64,000 nucleotides of DNA from Beroe forskalii (lineage: Eukaryota > Ctenophora > Nuda > Beroida > Beroidae). The notes below the pieces were generated by a model. It had not been told where the DNA came from. It made no database searches and saw only the letters and a list, made by a program, of their open reading frames with translations. The translations under genes were made by a program, and so were the position numbers. Location: positions 124,001-188,000 of the forward strand of contig WFMF01000096.1 in NCBI GenBank assembly GCA_011033025.1. Direction: 5' to 3'. This document shows positions 10,601 to 24,309 of the stretch, piece by piece (the first letter of the stretch is position 1; each line of letters begins with the position of its first letter).

Positions 10601-12801
10601 ACCCACAAATTAGCAAGTCAGTGGATTTTTCCTGATTTCATTCAATATCCGAATAAGCTGAAATCGTGATTGAACTTTCCGACTTTTTCATCAGTTTCTA
10701 TAATCCATAGACACCTTCATCCCCCCTCGGTCTGTTGGTCTTAACTGTATACATCCCGCCCTTTGGTTGCGCCCTTTGGAGGTGTCCCAAAATAAAACTG
10801 ATGGATGCATGTCTAATGGCTAATGTCTATGTATTTTAATCTACAAACCACAGACAAGAAGTGCTGTGATTTGATCCGTCCATATCTCTGTGTTACAAAT
10901 GGCAAACAAAATATTTTGAAAAGATGTGGTGGACAGTGGTGACCCGGATGAGTCTAGCAACCTCGCCCCTTGTTGGCTAATGGCTACAATATCTGATGGA
11001 ATAAATCCCCGCAATGTAAGAGTTGAGTCAATAATTTACCGACTACCGAGACATGACCTCTTAAGTGCAGTTTTTCTCATTTAGGTGATAATGGACTTTG
11101 TGAAGACCTCCAGTCTCTGATGAAATCGCTGTTATCCTAAAATTAAACCTCTATTTTAGTAAAATTGTTGGTGCATCACAGTTCCATCTTCCGGCATATT
11201 ATTAATGGAATTTCAATTTACCCTTTTCAGTATAATCAATTTGTTACTTAAATATGTACAGACTACAGGGCTATCGGGTTACATATTTGAAATTTTCACT
11301 GGAAAAAATCCATTAAAATAAATCGGATTTAAGAATTGCATACAGTCATGGTATAGAAAAAGCTCATGTGCCTATAGCGAACAAATCAATTTGCACTGTT
11401 TACATAATATACATGATAAACCTACACCAGCTACATAGTACATACGCATACTACATGAATTCAGTTCGCGATCTTGATCCCGAATACAAGTATCTCAACA
11501 CATATTCTTGATGCAAATTTATGCCGATTTATGCCGGCCTATACGATATATAGACATTGATTTACCTAACATATCCGCATTATAGAGTTATTGGTGAGTA
11601 CACTGTTACATAATATATTATGAAAGTATGTACATATAATACATGTCAATGTATTACATGCTGAAATATATTAAAGTCGGTGTGACTGTACTAAACATAC
11701 TAATTTCTGACATTCTGAGCAGTCCGTGTACTGCTTGACATGCATGCTGGAATTATTGTACTGCTGCATATCCACTGTTCTCGGTGTTCAGCTAAAGTAC
11801 AGCCGACACCGTCAAATTGTTTTTAGGTGATCATGTGTCTATAAGGGACTAAGGGTCTTCGTAACAGTGCAGCCATCCTGTCTTACGGCATGAAGTTAGT
11901 TTCATGAAGAGCTACCTCCATCGGCTCCATTGGTTGAGAAGTCTGTTTTTTCATTCAAGACCACAATATTAGGTATGATGATATGATGTGGCATGGTTTT
12001 CTGTATACTGTTGGTATCCACTATCCAGTTACTCTTACAGCATAATACTGGGGAACAGTAAATGGACGGCTGTATGGCAAAAATGCCCGCACACACAAAT
12101 AATTCTTTCACACTGTTCAATGTCCTCTGACAGTCTGACAGATTGAGTGTTACTAGCATGGATTTTAAAGAGAATGCACCTATTATACTATTATAATACC
12201 TCCGGCTTAAGTTCGTAAATTTGAAGTTTGCAATTTGATTCTGAAAAATTGACCTAAGGACGAATGGTGCACGTCATGACAAAGCAAAATGATGGATATT
12301 TATGGTAAATCAACTTCTATAACCGTTGATATCGACCCAACTTATCCATCGCCTCTCAACTTAGGACGTAAAATGAGCTAAATTCTTAAATTGTCCCTCT
12401 CTATTTTCTGGAATCACCAAATCATAGCTCGTTTCAGGAAATTAATAGAGCTATACGGCTATTCTGCTAAATTCTACTAAACTTCTCAAGCAATAACGAT
12501 GAGATCTCATCTATTTTTCACCGTCCTGGTATAGTTTAACTATGAGCTTTTAAGATATTGATATAAACTGGTCTTATGAAGCTCTGAAGGTATGTAGCTG
12601 TAGGTATGTTACTGCTATATGAGCGGAAATTAGATGAAAGTACCACTTAACTTAAGTCTTTAAGAAACTTTAAACTGTTCAGCTATTCATTCTTTGATCT
12701 CTGCAGATAAATTATATAATTTCAATGACCTGCACGTACAAGAATGGGTCAAGTGCAAAGCACAATTTTAAGATAATCTAGTAAAACGTTCCCATTTTTA
12801 T
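7620..12801. other. Intergenic, no gene recognised
   Basis: AT-rich sequence with frequent stops on both strands. A purine-rich GAGA microsatellite is present at about 9459-9486, and a shorter GAGAGGGAGAGG tract near 10168. No RNA gene, transposon ORF or splice-consistent exon series was recognised. The longest reading frames (60-85 codons) carry no family signature. Confidence 0.45.
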
Positions 12802-12962
12802 GGATCGTTCACATATTACGTAATCACCTAGGGGGAGGGAGGGGGTTTCCGAATGATTCCGTTACATGTTATTGTAACAAATACAACTACTGTAAACTTG
12901 ATTACGAGGGGGAGGTGGTTAAAATCGGCCAAAAATTGATTACATAAAATGTGAACGATCCC
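12802..12962. mobile_element. MITE with 25-bp inverted termini
   Basis: The ends GGATCGTTCACATATTACGT... and its complement at 12938-12962 match at 23 of 25 positions. The 161-bp element has no coding capacity. Its interior holds a G-rich tract (GGGGGAGGGAGGGGG, about 12831-12846) and a second GAGGGGGAGG tract. This organisation is typical of non-autonomous DNA transposons. The flanks do not show a clear target-site duplication. Confidence 0.8.
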
Positions 12963-15900
12963 TTAATGAACGTGCGGGATCATCGGAGTTATTTACATCC
13001 TTTCACAGCAAAGTGATTGGTTTAATCGAATGAAAATTTTTGAAATTAATATAATTTAATGCATTTAAAAAAAAAGTTCTAACATTTCGTGAGTTACCTT
13101 TTTCCTGAAATTATCAGGGCTAAATAATACAATAAGAATAAATACCACAATTTCGTTTTTTGAAGCGAACTAAATTACTAAATTTGAGCTGAGTTACTTG
13201 GCCCATCTATGCTTCTATTGATTGTTCAAAGTTTTCAATTTTAGGACATTTCAACTTGGCCCAGCAATTTCCAATTTTAAAATTTCACAGTTCAGTGTTT
13301 GTTATTATTCAATTATCAATTAATTCTCATGATATTTCATGGGTTAACTCACTGAACCTATTCTTACATTCAACTATATATTTAAGATCACTGTGACCGG
13401 TGACACATCACTAACGTAGCTTCAAGAGTTCAAGCTCACCTTAATGAATTAGTAAATTATCCGAGCTTATCTGCATACACGACCGGCAAAATATTGCTCA
13501 AGTTTTGGAACCATAAAACTCGCCTCTTTCTCTCATAACTGAATATAATATAGTGGAAGTAGAAGAAGTGACAACGTAGGGGATACTCTTGCATTTGCCG
13601 TTTAGGTTGTTCCTCTGATTTTCTTGCGAAACATGTACGCAGTTTTTGTATTCAAGTCGGTTCAAACTCTCAGAGTATTTCGTATATGGCTTAATTCCCT
13701 AGCACCTTTAGCCATTATGTCGTCGAATGTTCCATTCGTGTTTAGAACAAAGAACTAATTTCAATTTTCCCACGAAAAACCAAACAGACTTTTCCCTTCT
13801 CTCTTTCCCCATTTTTTTGCAACTGTTCAATTACAGTTCTTTCATTTCAAGAAATAATTTACCAGAAGTATTCGCATGGAACCTTTGCTGGACACATTGT
13901 AAGTGTTTAAATTAAAGGAAACATTGAAACAACAGTTTGCTTTTTTCTAACATAGCAACAGTGCAATGGGGACTCGGGAGAAGTGTCAACGAAGGAAACG
14001 AAAGTGAGGGGCTCCGTACGGGTCATTGCTATCGGCATTGCGACGAATGTGATTATACAGCCAAGAATAAGATTTCAGAGTACAGTATTGTATATTATGC
14101 AAAACTGTCAAAGTGTCAGTGGGTTAATGTACAAGTGATTCATGTGGGTGACGAGAAGTGTGTGAGTGCTCCTGTTGCGGACAATACAAAGATTATACGA
14201 GTACTTAGGGAATTATTTATATTGCTAAGAAATGATTTAAAAATGATGAAAATGATAGATGAATGAAAAAATTAAAATTCCCGTGTATTCATTTGATGCT
14301 ATTGCTGTTGAGCTCACATTCTATCCTAGCTGATAGCTGAGCTCATAAGATGTGTTTAAATCACATAAACCTAATCAATTATTGCCTATTACTCGTTAAG
14401 CTGTTATCAGTTATGCAATTACTGTACTGGGCACATAGCACGATATTCAGTAATGTTTAAATGACAATGCTATGGACATTTAACCCCTTAGTAAATTGAC
14501 TATCAGCGTAGTGCACACTGCACATCGTAATAGCCTTTGTATGGTTCCTATCGGCAACCAATTACATCCACGTTTTATATCTATTTCTTAGTAGTAGTAG
14601 TCATATTTCTTATCAAAATATGAGTAATACTAGCAGGCCCGTTGGGCCTGCAAACACAGCTCACTCGGTGCTGCTATGCAGCACCTCGTTCGCAAATTTT
14701 AAACACTGCCATTTAAACTTGATCGGATACTTTTTACCGCATCAAAAAGTTCTTGTCAGATGAAAAGTTATGAGTAAATAAATCAAATAAATCAAATATT
14801 CAATTTTATGAAGGAGCAGAGTGGAAAATAGAACTTCGTCGGTTACTCTTAGTCGTGCTAAACCATGTGACTTTCGTTTCGTTTTGATTTCAAGATGATG
14901 TTAATTCTGACAATTGATTTTCATACTGACATTGGACACTTTTGTTTTTGATCACAGTTAGGAACTGTATTCGTAATCTGCTACAGTTATATTTCTACTC
15001 GATTGAATGGTGAACTTTTGTAGACTTTAATTGCTCTAAACGGTTAATTTCACAACTGCAGTTACTACTGTTTTCACCGACTCAGCTTTGATTATCGACC
15101 AACCTCTGCCACAATGAAAGCAATATATCCTCCGTTATTCAAGTTACATCCTTTCTCCGTCTTGAGATCTTGAATTTGAAGTGAAGGAAACGCCAAATTT
15201 TCAAAACCTACAGCACAGCATTAAACAGTCGTAGCGTAATAGAAAGCAATCGCATAGAACTGATTGTAATCTGCACGTGCGCAAAATTGGTCTCCATAGC
15301 AACGGCACCTCATTTCTCTCGTTTGCATTCGTTTTCCTTGATATTTTCTTGGCAAGCTCAAATTTAAACTGTGCGCCCGCACAGACATAATTCACGTGCT
15401 CTTACGAAATTATATATAAGATATTATGTATTTACGGATATATTCATGATAAGTCATCACAACTCATATTGTCGTATCATTTTAGGTACTGTGCCATGGT
15501 TGCCTTGATGTTGATGCTACTGGATGCTATTTATAGCTCATCCTGACTACAGCGCTGATTTACTGAGTTTTAACTTACAATAGTGTACGCCGTGTAGGGT
15601 TCATTGTCAGATGGTAGGTACGTCATAGTCACGTCTCATAACAGTGGATTGAGTACGTTGAAATAAACGCCTTGGCTTCGTGCGCAGAGTATCGTTTATA
15701 TTGAACCAAAGTAACAGTTATATTATATATGCCATTTTTTATTTGGAGGTGTTAAGAAGTCATTTTTCACAGTGTAAAACCTAATTAGCTAATTGTTGGG
15801 TAAAACAGCATCTTTTGTTCTAGAGTTGCATATTACAACATATTATAAGCTTGATTTTAAGAAAGTTAGAAGTTGCGTCCAAAGAGTCGAATGGGCATTC

Positions 15901-17825
15901 GATTCGGAGAGGACATGCAAGACAGTCGCCAGAATCTATCAACATGCTACATATCATTATTACTGCGGATATATTTAAAACATATTACACTCAAAACAGT
16001 GACATTAGCAGCAATTTTTTCGTCAATACTGGAAAACGTCAAATGAAATTCTTGATAGAAGCGCCCTCTTGCGCAAGTTTGTAATATTTCACATTTGAAA
16101 TTATATCCTAGGTGACAGGTCTAAGGTTTTTGATCAACAGGATTTGCAGGTTTTCTAAGTTATTAATAAACTGAATTATCACCCTCCCGTGGCTCAAACT
16201 CCAGTGCGATAATTATCAATAACGCACTCCCATTCATTGTTTGTTAATTATTTGATAATAACCCTTCATTGTGCACCGGCCTTATTTTGTGCTCAGTCTT
16301 CTTCGAATGCATAGAAGTATGTATGGCTGGAACTGTCCCGCTCCCGGTAACTGTCATTTGATTTTCTGATTTCTATGGCACTAATTCGGATATGTCAACT
16401 GAGCATAAGTCATATTTGATACGTATATCACAACCGTCGACAAACTTGGGAGTTGGTATACATACATTGAATACATGATTTCTTTAAAAGTTTAAATAAT
16501 GATTTGAACTGTACTCCCACCCATAACATAGGCAGGTAGTACCTAACTGGAAATTTCGTTCATGATAATTGATTGCACACTTTTGAAATATTAAGCTGTC
16601 ATGAACAGCTCAACAGTGCGTAATTTTGATTGATTGAAAACCCTCGTGAGGGCACCGAAAAGGGCTTCTAAGTATATTGAATATATAAACATAGATCATT
16701 ATAAACACAATGATATGGTAAGTCTTCAACCAGGGCAGTGAGTATTGCCAGAATCTTAAAACAGGGCTATTAACAGCGCTTAAATCACGCTCCCGAGGGT
16801 TATTCTGTTCAGTCCTGTGTGATCACATGAAAGCAACTTTCTAAACATGCAAAACTATCAATGTGCCACAAAAACTAACTCATAAACTTGAGGCAACCTT
16901 ATCCTTGGAATGTATTTGTCCACCCTTAATGAATAAAGTCTTCCCTGGTTCCTTTGAGGCCATCCCCTCCATCTCCTTCTCCAAGTCTCTCTGAATCTGA
17001 CGCTGCTATGGTGATCGATCCGGACAGACAAAAAAGGATTTAAAGATACGCTGCTAATAAGGGATAGAACTAGAAGTATAGTACTATAGTAGTGTGGTAA
17101 GTACATGATAGCTTATCATAGCTTGTGCGACAGCAATCAATATACCTCAGCCCTTTATTAGTTTATTATCTAATAAGTCTTGAGCTCTTGAGGTATTTAT
17201 GCGAAGGTTCGGCTGATAAATTCTTAGAAATCCATCACTAAAGCACTAGGAATGGAGACTCAAAGTCGGCCTTCAAATTGTCAGATAGTGAACATACTTC
17301 AGTATGAGCACCCTGCGTTATGCAATGGCATTTAAAACTGTTCAGCATTTAAGCAATTCCATTATAACCTACCAAGGAAACTTTTCATTAAATTCTACAT
17401 AATATTACATCAAACCTACAATTTGCTTCTGAAAATTCATAGATTTTGAATCATGGAACATCATATTATGCATCTTTAAATTACCTACATGATCTATTAC
17501 TGTAGGGCATATTTAATAAGTTAATATCATAAATTGAAAGCCCTAAAATTCGTTGAATATTCTAGAGTCATATTTACAGGAAAGTTTAAATCCTGGTTTT
17601 TTAAGAGCACTTCCTCCTTTAATTACCATGACAATTGACAATCCCTACCTATAAAGCTATAATATTGAAATATTTTCATATTTTGGGTTTCCAGGTCCCG
17701 TTATGTCGCAATTTTTCGTCTATTTCTAAAGCTCTAAATAGCTTTTACAGCATATAAGCCATAATTTCGCATATTTCTATAATTCAACCCAAAACAGCTC
17801 ATGATATTTTTCTCATCATTTGCTT
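12963..17825. other. Intergenic, no gene recognised
   Basis: AT-rich DNA without a supported gene. The one reading frame worth noting is + strand 13937-14266 (109 codons, with CYRHCDECDY), which follows a good acceptor-like tract (CTTTTTTCTAACATAG, ending about 13956). It has no recognised domain and no partner exon, so it is not called. Confidence 0.4.
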
Positions 17826-18910
17826 TCAGGGGGGGGGGGGGTTCCGGGGCCTATTTTCGGGCTTTTGATGTTTCTGCCAGAGCAGAAAGAGAGAAAGACA
17901 GTTATCACTCTACCAGTAGGTTTTCACCCCATGAAAATATTATTCCTAGCCGAAGTTATGAATTTTTCAAATCGCAGTTTCGCCTGTAATTACAGTCCTA
18001 TACACACGAATTTCTTACACCATTTGCCGGAAATCAACTTTAGAATTTGTCTCCTCCTACAGTTTTTACGGAAACCCCTTGAAGGCTGAAGCTTGGTAAT
18101 TATGTTCTTGCATTCTAGACTTCTAGGCCTGGGACTACACTCCCCTTAGTTTTCGAAAAGCCCACTCTAGAAATATCTGTGAGGCCTTGGCCCAAACTAA
18201 GTAACTAGGATTTTCTTAAAATTTGTTGTTCCTTGCCGATGTTATGAATTTTTCAAATCGCGATTTCGCCTGTAATTACAGTGCGTGCGCAAACTTACGA
18301 CGCATTTTGCCGAAAATTAACTTTAAAATCTATCTCCTCCTACAGTTTTTGAGGAAAATCCTTGAAACTTGGTAGTTATGTTATAGGGCATAAAAAGAAA
18401 CTTTTGATCGGTCAGATTTTTGATCTAGGCCTCAGAAGTGAGAATATGAATTTTCAAAGTTGGCTCCTGTCCAAAAATTGGTCAAAAATGACAATTTTCA
18501 AATTTCAAAAGCCAATATAATATTCACTTCTGAGGCCTAAATCAAAAATCTGACCGATCAAAAGTTTTATAATAAAACTTTTGATCGAACAGATTTTTCG
18601 AAAATCATCTTTGAAATCTATCTCCACCTACAGTTTTGAGGAAAACCCTTGAAACTTGGTAGTTTTGTTCTAGGGCATAAAATAAAAATTTTATTTTATG
18701 CACTAGAACATAACTACCAAGTTTCAAGGGTTTTCCTCAAAAACTGTAGGAGGAGATAGATTTCAAAGATGATTTTCGAAAAATTCATAACTTCGGCTAA
18801 GAACAATATTTTTACACGAAGTAAAAACCTACTGGTAGCTGGCGTTCTCCTCTATCAGAAACAACAAAAACCCGAAAACTGACCTCAAAACCCCCCGGCC
18901 CCCTTGCCCC
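17826..18910. mobile_element. 1.1-kb foldback element
   Basis: Nearly the whole segment is self-complementary about a centre near 18483. The block CTTTTGATCGGTCAGATTTT (18402 onward) returns as its complement ending about 18566. The block around GTAGGAGGAGATAGATTT (18741) complements copies at about 18042-18060 and 18330-18350. The outer CCAGTAGGTTTT (about 17912) pairs with AAAACCTACTGG (about 18825). The left arm is itself duplicated directly (17955-18090 and 18235-18370). Ends are poly-G (17829-17840) and CCCCCCGG. No ORF of interest is present. Confidence 0.75.
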
Positions 18911-19254
18911 CTTAAAGGCCATTAATATATTTTAATGAAAAAACTGCTGTTTCCATACTCACGCATTTAATAAATACGTGAGTATTTATCTTACAGAGTA
19001 ACAGTGTCACATACTACTGTACTAGGGTATTAGGGTGCACATGGATACATAATTAGGGGTGTCACATAGATATATGTAGGCTTTTTAATTTCCTGTAGTG
19101 AGTGGGAAACGATGCCGTTTCCAACAAAAGATATCCCTAATATTGCAATTTCATTATATTTACTAGTCGGTTCCCGTCCTACGGACGGCGAATTATGGCA
19201 GCCGCATGAGCTAACAGCCACATGTCCCTTTGACAGTGATTTGACCGTGCGAGT

Positions 19255-19845
19255 TTGGAGGGGAAATTCGAAACTTTAATTTCTGCGAAATATAAGCTTC
19301 TCACGCCCCCAACGGTAAACCAATATTGCCGACAATATTCTCAAAACCTTTACTCATCATAAGCAACTCCATAGCGAAGGAATTTTGAAAAAATTCGAAA
19401 ATCTATTTTTAGACAAAGGGCGTGGCCTCCCACGCCCCTTAGGGTGACCCAATAATTCGGACAAAATTCTCAAAACTTTTATTCATCATAAGCAACTTTG
19501 ATGGCGAAGGAATTTTGAAAAATTCGAAAGTTTAATTTTTGCGAAAAAGGGCGTGGCCCACCACGCCCTCAGGGTGACCGAATAATTCGGACAAATTCTC
19601 AAAATTTCTATTCGTCATAAGCAACTCAATGGAGAAAGAATTTTGAAAAAATTCGAAAGTTTAATTTTTGCGAAAAAGGGCGTGGCCTCCCACGCCCCTC
19701 AGGGTGACCCAATAATTCGACAAAATTCTCAAAATTTTTATTCATCATAAGCAACTCAATGGCGAAAGAATTTTTGAAAAATTCGAAAGTTTAATTTTTG
19801 CGAAAAAAGGGCGTGGCCCCCCACGCCCCTCAGGGTGGCCGAAAA
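19255..19845. repeat. Tandem repeat, unit about 120-130 bp
   Basis: Four to five consecutive units share GACAAAATTCTCAAAA, CATCATAAGCAACT, GAAGGAATTTTGAAAA and GGGCGTGGCC..CCACGCCC. Each unit ends in this short GGGCGTGG/CCACGCCC hairpin followed by CAGGGTGACC. It abuts the left end of the 6-kb palindrome. Confidence 0.8.
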
Positions 19846-20544
19846 AATTTTTCATTATTTTTCTGTTTTATTACTAAGGTTTTGCAACACGACTAAAACA
19901 TAATTTCGTTGCCTACCTGAAATTGCTAACGCCTGCCAACCACATATATATATCAGGGCGCTGGCAAGCGCCCGCAGCCACGGAAAATTCCCTCCGACCG
20001 AGGGCATCTGCCCGAAGGGTAGATGCCCTCGGCCCGAAGGGCCGAGGGTAAGCAATAGGTTAGAAGTCCCGGCCCGAAGGGCCGGGACTGCTGGCCAGAC
20101 ACTCCTAACAAGCCAGTAATACCAGCATGAAGTGCTAAAAGTGGTAGCGGAACCGTTTTTCAAGTATTGAAAATACGTTTGCCAGCGCCTATTATATAAA
20201 AATACAGTAAATCGCGAAAATCGCGATTTTCGAGTCGCATTTTTAACATGTTAATTCAATCTGTTGGTCATGAAAATTTGTACAGGCGTAGTCCATAACA
20301 TGAATAACAAACCCTGTAAATTTCATGAAAATCGACCGCGTCGTTTTCTCACAATAAATTATCAAAAAAACGCTATTTTATCAAAAATTAGAACATGGAC
20401 TACGACGACCCGACCCGACCCGACCCGACTCGATGATAAAAATTGTGTTTGAGTGTTCTCGAGAACCATAAAAGATAGAATCATAATCTAAACGGCATAT
20501 GAAACTTCAGAATGATGTGCGTGCATTAGGCCATATAATATTTG

Positions 20545-21490
20545 AAATTGACGATTCCTTAATTGGTTAATTGGCCAATTAAAGTGATTATCGCGCATAA
20601 CTCCAAAAGTAAAAATGTTAGCGTCTCAATTCTAACGGCATCATTAATTTAAATCAAAATTACAATTTGTACGTCTAATTTAAGTACCAGTTGCCTGCCG
20701 CTTAATTAGTTAATTGACCAATTAAGGTAATTATCGCCTATAACTCAAAAAGTAAGAATGATAGCGACTTAATTCCAACGACATCACTAACTAAAGCTAA
20801 AATTACGATTTGTACGTCTTATGTAAGCACCAGTTGCCCGCCGCTTAATTAGTTAATTGACCAATTAAGGTAATTATCGCCTATAACTCAAAAAGTAAGA
20901 ATGATAGCGACTTAATCCCAACGACATCACTAACTAAAGCCAAAATTACGATTTGTACGTCTTATTTAAGTTGCCTGCCGCTTAATTAGTTAATTGGCCA
21001 ATTAAAGTAATTATCGCCTATAACTGAAAAAGTAAGAATGATAGCGACTTAATTTCTACGGCATCAGTAACTTACGTCGAAATTACGATTTATTCGTTTA
21101 ATCTAAGTACCGGTTGCCCGTCGCTTAATTAGTTAATTGACCAATTAAAGTAATTATCGCCTATAACTCAAAAAGTAAGAATGATAGCGACTTTATTTCT
21201 ACGGCACGAGTAACTTACGCCGAAATTACGATTTATTCGTTTAATCTAAGTACCGGTTGCCCGCCGCTTAATTAGTTAATTGGCCAATTAAAGTAATTAT
21301 CGCAAATAACTCAAAAAGTAAAAATGTTAGCGTCTCAATTTCAACGGCATCATCAATTTAAGCCAAAACTACGAATAATTCGTTTAGTCGAAGTATCGGT
21401 TGCTAACCCCTTAATTAGTTAATTGACCAATTAAAGTCATTATCGCCTATAACTCAAAAAGTCAAAATGATAGCGACGTAATTCTCACGT
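20545..21490. repeat. Left arm tandem array, unit about 140 bp
   Basis: About seven units are recognised by CTTAATTAGTTAATTG-CCAATTAA, ATTATCGCCTATAACTCAAA and AGTAAGAATGATAGCGAC. The same family appears in reverse orientation at 24310-25410. The AATTAGTTAATTGGCCAATT core is itself partly palindromic. Confidence 0.85.
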
Positions 21491-21867
21491 TTAGAGCATG
21501 AAAGTTCTTGGCAGTAGCAATTATCACAACTTGAACTGATAGTCGTAAGTTTTATGCCAAAAAAGAGTGATATGGATAGCCAAAAACAATTGAAAATTGT
21601 TTGGGTTACGCAGCCACTCCAGTACCTAAAATTATACGATTAAAACTATTGATATGAGTTTAAATCGCAGCCTGTCCGTGGCGGTGTGCTTTGGTTACCA
21701 AGAAATATCTTGGTGACGCATATGATGAGAGCTTATTACACAGTACACCCGTTCTACTTCATTCTTGTCGAATATATTCACAATCGCGATGTTGTCACTC
21801 CAACCATAATAAGTGCGACTACGTGTTTCCTTACGGCATTATTAAAGTAGTGGCTTACCTTCCAAAA

Positions 21868-23185
21868 GGAAAAATCCCCTCGGTTACACCATTCCAAATC
21901 CCCTCACTTTCAATCAAAATTTTTCATGTTTTCTAAGGCTCCCCTAAGTTTCAAAGATAATAGGGCCCGCTTGCTTTTCTCACAAAAGCACTAACAATTA
22001 ACAAGTGCAAGGCAATATTTAATTCAGAATCCCTACTGTCCCTTTCTAGGCGCCGCAGGCGAAATTTTTGAAGGTTTTACATCTGAGACTGTGTGTAAGA
22101 TCAATTAAGTAACATAATTTGATCACAATTCACTGTTCACAACAGCTCGCCGCAGGCGAAAATTTTCAAGGTTTTACCTCTAAGACTCGGTATGGGATAA
22201 ATTCAGTAAAATGATTTGATCACAACAGCCCGCCGCAGGCGAAAATTTTCAAGGTTTTTATCACATGAATCTGCCTCTAAGATCAATTTGGTAATGAATA
22301 ATTTGATTACAACAGCCCGCTGCAGGCGAATTTTTTTAAAGTTTCACATTTCTGGGTGTGTCTAAGACTGAAGGTCAAAATTTTCAAGGTTTTACCTCTG
22401 AGACTTCGTATGAGATCAATTCAGTAAAATGATTTGATCACAACAGCCCGCCGCAGGCGAAAATTTTCAAGGTTTTTATCACATGAATCTGCCTCTAACA
22501 TCAATTTGGTAATGAATAATTTGTTTACAACAGCCGGCTGCAGGCGAATTTTTTTAAAGTTTCACATTTCTGGGTGTGTCTGCAGGTGAAAATTTACAAG
22601 GTTTCACATCCGAAGCTGAATTTTGAATCATGAAAGTGACAGAACACTCTCACTTCCTCCAATTCGATGGGAAAAGGCTCTTATTGAAAAGATTGTAGGG
22701 TGAGAGAACACCCTCACTTCTTTGAAATTGATTGGAAAAGGCCCTCGTGCAAATGATAAAAGTGAGGGCTCAAGTGAAATAACACTCACTCTTTACAAGT
22801 TGATGCTAAATGGCTCTCATTCAAATGATAAAAGTGAGGGCTCAAGTGAGGAAACAGTAAACACCCACTCTTTACAAGTTGATACTGAAAGGCTCTCATT
22901 AAAACTTTCAAATGATGAAAGTGAGGGCCAAAGTGAGATAACACTCACTCTTTACAAGTTGATACTAAAAGGCTCTCATTGAAATCATTAAAGTGAGGGC
23001 CCACGTGAGAAAACACTCTCACTTCATCGAAATTGATAGGAAAATGCTCTCATATCTCTTAAATTGATGGAATTAAGGCCTTCATTTTGGGCTCTGGTTC
23101 ACGCACAAGTAAGTTTGTCAAAAATCAAAATCCCCTCACTTTTGATAAAAATCCCCTCGGTTACAGTGTAACCCGTGCAACCCAA
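21868..23185. repeat. One-sided 1.3-kb insertion made of tandem repeats
   Basis: This block interrupts left-arm sequence that is continuous in the right arm (ACCTTCC at 21860 resumes with GGAAGGTAAG near 23190). It contains two tandem families: about 22040-22610 with GCCCGCCGCAGGCGAAAATT, and about 22640-23060 with AAAGTGAGGGCTCAAGTGA plus CACTCTTTACAAGTTGAT (unit about 70-85 bp). Both edges carry AATCCCCTCGGTTACA and AAATCCCCTCACTTT motifs. The open frame at 22722-22982 is a by-product of the repeat. Confidence 0.65.
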
Positions 23186-23451
23186 CTTTGGAAGGTAAGA
23201 GTAGTGGACTCGTTTTTTACATTGCAATCGCCCTCAAAGTCGCTAAAAGATGACGATTTCAATCATCAAATAGGGATGAACGTAGGATTAATTTCAGCAT
23301 GCGTTCAAGCCTTTTCACGTGAAAACACCTTCAAAGAATGCTAGAAATTATAGGTACTTTCTTTATTTGCGTCCACTCACGCTTAATTAGTTAATTGAAG
23401 GAGATTCAAACGGCAGTGAGTTGATGAATGTTGTTCTGCTTATTTCTTAGT

Positions 23452-23565
23452 AACCAAAGCACACCGCCACGGACAGGCTGCGATTTAAACTCATATCAAT
23501 AAGTTTTAATCGTAATTTTGGTATTGAGTGGTTGCAATCTAAATTTTTCAATTGCTTTTGGCTAT

Positions 23566-23600
<35 letters not shown>

Positions 23601-23725
23601 ATAGCCAAAACAATTGAAAATTGTGTGGGTTTCGCAGCCACTTCAGTAATAAAAATTATACGATTAAAAATATTGATATGATTTTAATCGCAGCCCGTCC
23701 GTGGCGGTGTGCTTTGTTACTAAGA
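23452..23725. repeat. Palindrome centre with (TA)n loop
   Basis: GTAACCAAAGCACACCGCCA (from 23452) is matched by the complementary TGGCGGTGTGCTTTGTTAC near 23702-23721. The two arms meet at an uninterrupted TA tract. It is the symmetry centre of the 6-kb element. Related sequence recurs at about 21540-21720 and 24110-24310. Confidence 0.8.
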
Positions 23726-24309
23726 AATGAGCAGAACTTAACATTCAAGACATCTCACTGCCGTTTGAATCATACCTCTTTTAAGTAACTAATGTAGCGT
23801 AAGTTAACGTAAAGCAAATACCTATGATTTTTAGCATTCATGAAGTGTGTTTTCACGTGAAAGGGCTTCAAAGCATGCTAAAATTAATCGTAATGTCATC
23901 CTTATTTGATGATTTAAATCGCCAATTGGCAAAGCGACTTTTGAGGGTCATGAAAATTAAAAACATGAGTCCACCACTTTGATGATGCATGATTTTAAGC
24001 TTTGTAGGAAACACGCCGTCACCACTTATTATGGTTGGTAGGTTGGTGACAGCATCACGATTGTGAAGATGTTCGACAAAAAATGAAGTGAAAGTTTTCA
24101 CTGAGTGTACAATTCAATAAGTTCACATCATATGCGTGACCAAGGTATTTTTTCGTAACCAAAGCACACCGCCACGGATTAAAAAATCATATCAATATTT
24201 TTAATCGTATAATTTTTGGTACTGAAGTGGTTGCGAAACCCACAATAATTTTCAGCAATTGTTTTTGGCTATCCATATCACTCTTTTTGGCATAAAACTT
24301 ACGCAATCA

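Noticed and set aside
13937-14266. 109-codon plus-strand frame with CYRHCDECDY after a good acceptor-like tract
   Set aside because: The Cys/His spacing fits no zinc-binding family I know, and no upstream or downstream exon could be joined. Left uncalled.
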